Positions 63,032 through 64,000 of a DNA stretch of 64,000 nucleotides are shown here, piece by piece. Both the position numbers and the translations under genes were made by a program. The notes beneath the pieces were generated by a model, which was given only the letters and a program-made list of their open reading frames with translations, was not told where the DNA came from and ran no database searches. This stretch comes from Pedobacter kyonggii (GTDB lineage Bacteria > Bacteroidota > Bacteroidia > Sphingobacteriales > Sphingobacteriaceae), in the NCBI RefSeq assembly GCF_004310665.1, contig NZ_SIXF01000031.1:1-64000 (forward strand), read 5' to 3'. Position 1 is the stretch's first letter, and the number at the start of each line of letters is the position of its first letter.

Positions 63032-64000
63032 CTAACCAGCAATCCAGGTAAATTTATAGTCTATAGTAGGGTTTTTCATTCGTTCGGCAACACGTAATAA
63101 ACGTGAAGGTAAAGCCATAATATAATCGCGGGCTTTTTCACCAGCTTCATTTAAATCACGCATACCTTCAATTTTCCAGTCTTCAATTAACTGTTGCATA
63201 ATTTCAACATAATCAACCGCAGTATAAACACCTAAACGTTGCGCAGCATCTGTAAAGTGACCAAATGTTTGGCCAATTTTCAAACCTACCTCACGTAAGA
63301 AATGGGCTGGCATTACAATTTTCTTGCGCATCATATCTTCAAAAGCCAACATTGCTTCGTTAGGATCAACCTCAAAAATACGGTTCATGAAATCTTTATA
63401 AGCTTTTGCATGTCTGGCCTCGTCTGACGCAATTACACCACACATTCTAGACAATAACGTATCACCGTCTTTTTTAGCCAAAGAAGCTACCCTTCTGTGC
63501 GATACATTGGTAGCCAATTCTTGAAAAGAAGTATAGATAAAGTTACGGTATGGATCATGCCCGGTACCAATATCGAAACCATCAGCAATAAGATACTGTG
63601 TGGAAATTTCCATTTGGCGCATATCAACACGGCCCGATAGGTATAAATATTTATTTAACAAATCACCATGACGGTTCTCCTCTGCAGTCCAATGGCGAAC
63701 CCATTTCATCCAGCCACCTTCTTCGTCCCTACTATGTCCATCAACCATGGCTAACCACGATTCGTATGTTGGTAAAGCTTCTTCAGTAATGGTATCGCCA
63801 ATTAAAACGGCCACTAAATCGTAAGAAAGATCTTTTGCGTTATCCCTCAAAATTCTCACATCTTGATAAAATGTTTCACTAGTAGAATCTGGTAAAAAAT
63901 CAGAAGGTTGCCAGTTGGTATCGATTGGTTTCAAATAAGTTCCCATCGACTCCAGCATATATTTTTCAATATGCAACATTACTTCCCTTCTTTTATCTGC
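63032..64000 (-). CDS. acyl-ACP desaturase (5' end probably beyond the window)
   Basis: A di-iron fatty acid desaturase of the soluble acyl-ACP type, which puts a double bond into acyl chains on acyl carrier protein. The two iron-binding motifs are EENRHGD and DEARHAK, and NWQPSDFLPDS is typical of the N-terminal part. An ATG at 63979 would give 315 residues, but the frame is open to the window end and reads ADKRREVMLHIEKYM. RREV before the first helix is usual in this family, so the true start is probably past 64000. It has its own terminator, shared with icmF. Confidence 0.88.
   Translation of the reverse strand, partial: ADKRREVMLHIEKYMLESMGTYLKPIDTNWQPSDFLPDSTSETFYQDVRILRDNAKDLSYDLVAVLIGDTITEEALPTYESWLAMVDGHSRDEEGGWMKWVRHWTAEENRHGDLLNKYLYLSGRVDMRQMEISTQYLIADGFDIGTGHDPYRNFIYTSFQELATNVSHRRVASLAKKDGDTLLSRMCGVIASDEARHAKAYKDFMNRIFEVDPNEAMLAFEDMMRKKIVMPAHFLREVGLKIGQTFGHFTDAAQRLGVYTAVDYVEIMQQLIEDWKIEGMRDLNEAGEKARDYIMALPSRLLRVAERMKNPTIDYKFTWIAG

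Overview
The window looks like chromosomal DNA of a Pedobacter-like member of the Sphingobacteriaceae (phylum Bacteroidota). This rests on what is visible: AT-rich DNA, two SusC/SusD pairs, an ECF sigma/FecR cassette, many genes preceded by the Bacteroidota -7 promoter motif TAnnTTTG, a fused IcmF mutase, DUF4783, PafA-like phosphatase and LpxR-like proteins. The genus is an inference. I saw no tRNA, rRNA or CRISPR array.

Layout. 1-3.5 kb: the N-terminal end of an IS4-type transposase cut by the window edge, pabB, and an IS4-family element whose transposase is broken by two frameshifts. 3.5-12.2 kb: housekeeping genes (M48 protease, plsY, nadC, DUF4783, gpmI, a lipoprotein, a TPR protein, lon). 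12.3-22.1 kb: envelope genes (LpxR-like, L,D-transpeptidase), arfB, cmk, a block of DUF1080, TPM, a signal-peptidase-like and an SH3 protein, then rpsA. 22.4-30.1 kb: GH20 hexosaminidase, an AraC regulator divergent from aldehyde dehydrogenase plus DUF779, a DCC protein, pyrR-pyrB. 30.4-35.1 kb: a very large TPR protein paired with a plugless TonB-receptor-like barrel. 35.4-37.3 kb: an erythromycin-esterase homologue and a gene with an in-frame stop.

37.3-51.5 kb is the most distinctive region, a glycan-uptake locus with two arms. Leftward run an ECF sigma factor, FecR anti-sigma, an STN-bearing SusC and a SusD. Rightward run a ROK-type kinase, a second SusC/SusD pair and a GH18 plus LamG lipoprotein. 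A 12-base core, TGTAGGCAATTT, occurs upstream of fecR, the ROK gene and the second susC. It is a candidate promoter element that would place both arms under the local sigma factor.

51.8-55.4 kb is a tightly overlapping operon of an HU-like/SPOR membrane protein with ExbB, ExbD and a TonB-like protein. Then come folC, a PafA-like phosphatase, a frameshifted VOC gene, icmF, and an acyl-ACP desaturase that probably runs off the right edge.

Other points of note: the signal-peptidase-like protein lacks both catalytic residues; a GC-rich dispersed repeat sits in frame inside icmF; several start codons can be corrected because the TTG a gene caller would choose lies inside a TAnnTTTG promoter; and the 3' side of the GH18 gene carries two mutually exclusive hairpins. 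Protein identities come from recognising family motifs by eye; no database search was run.
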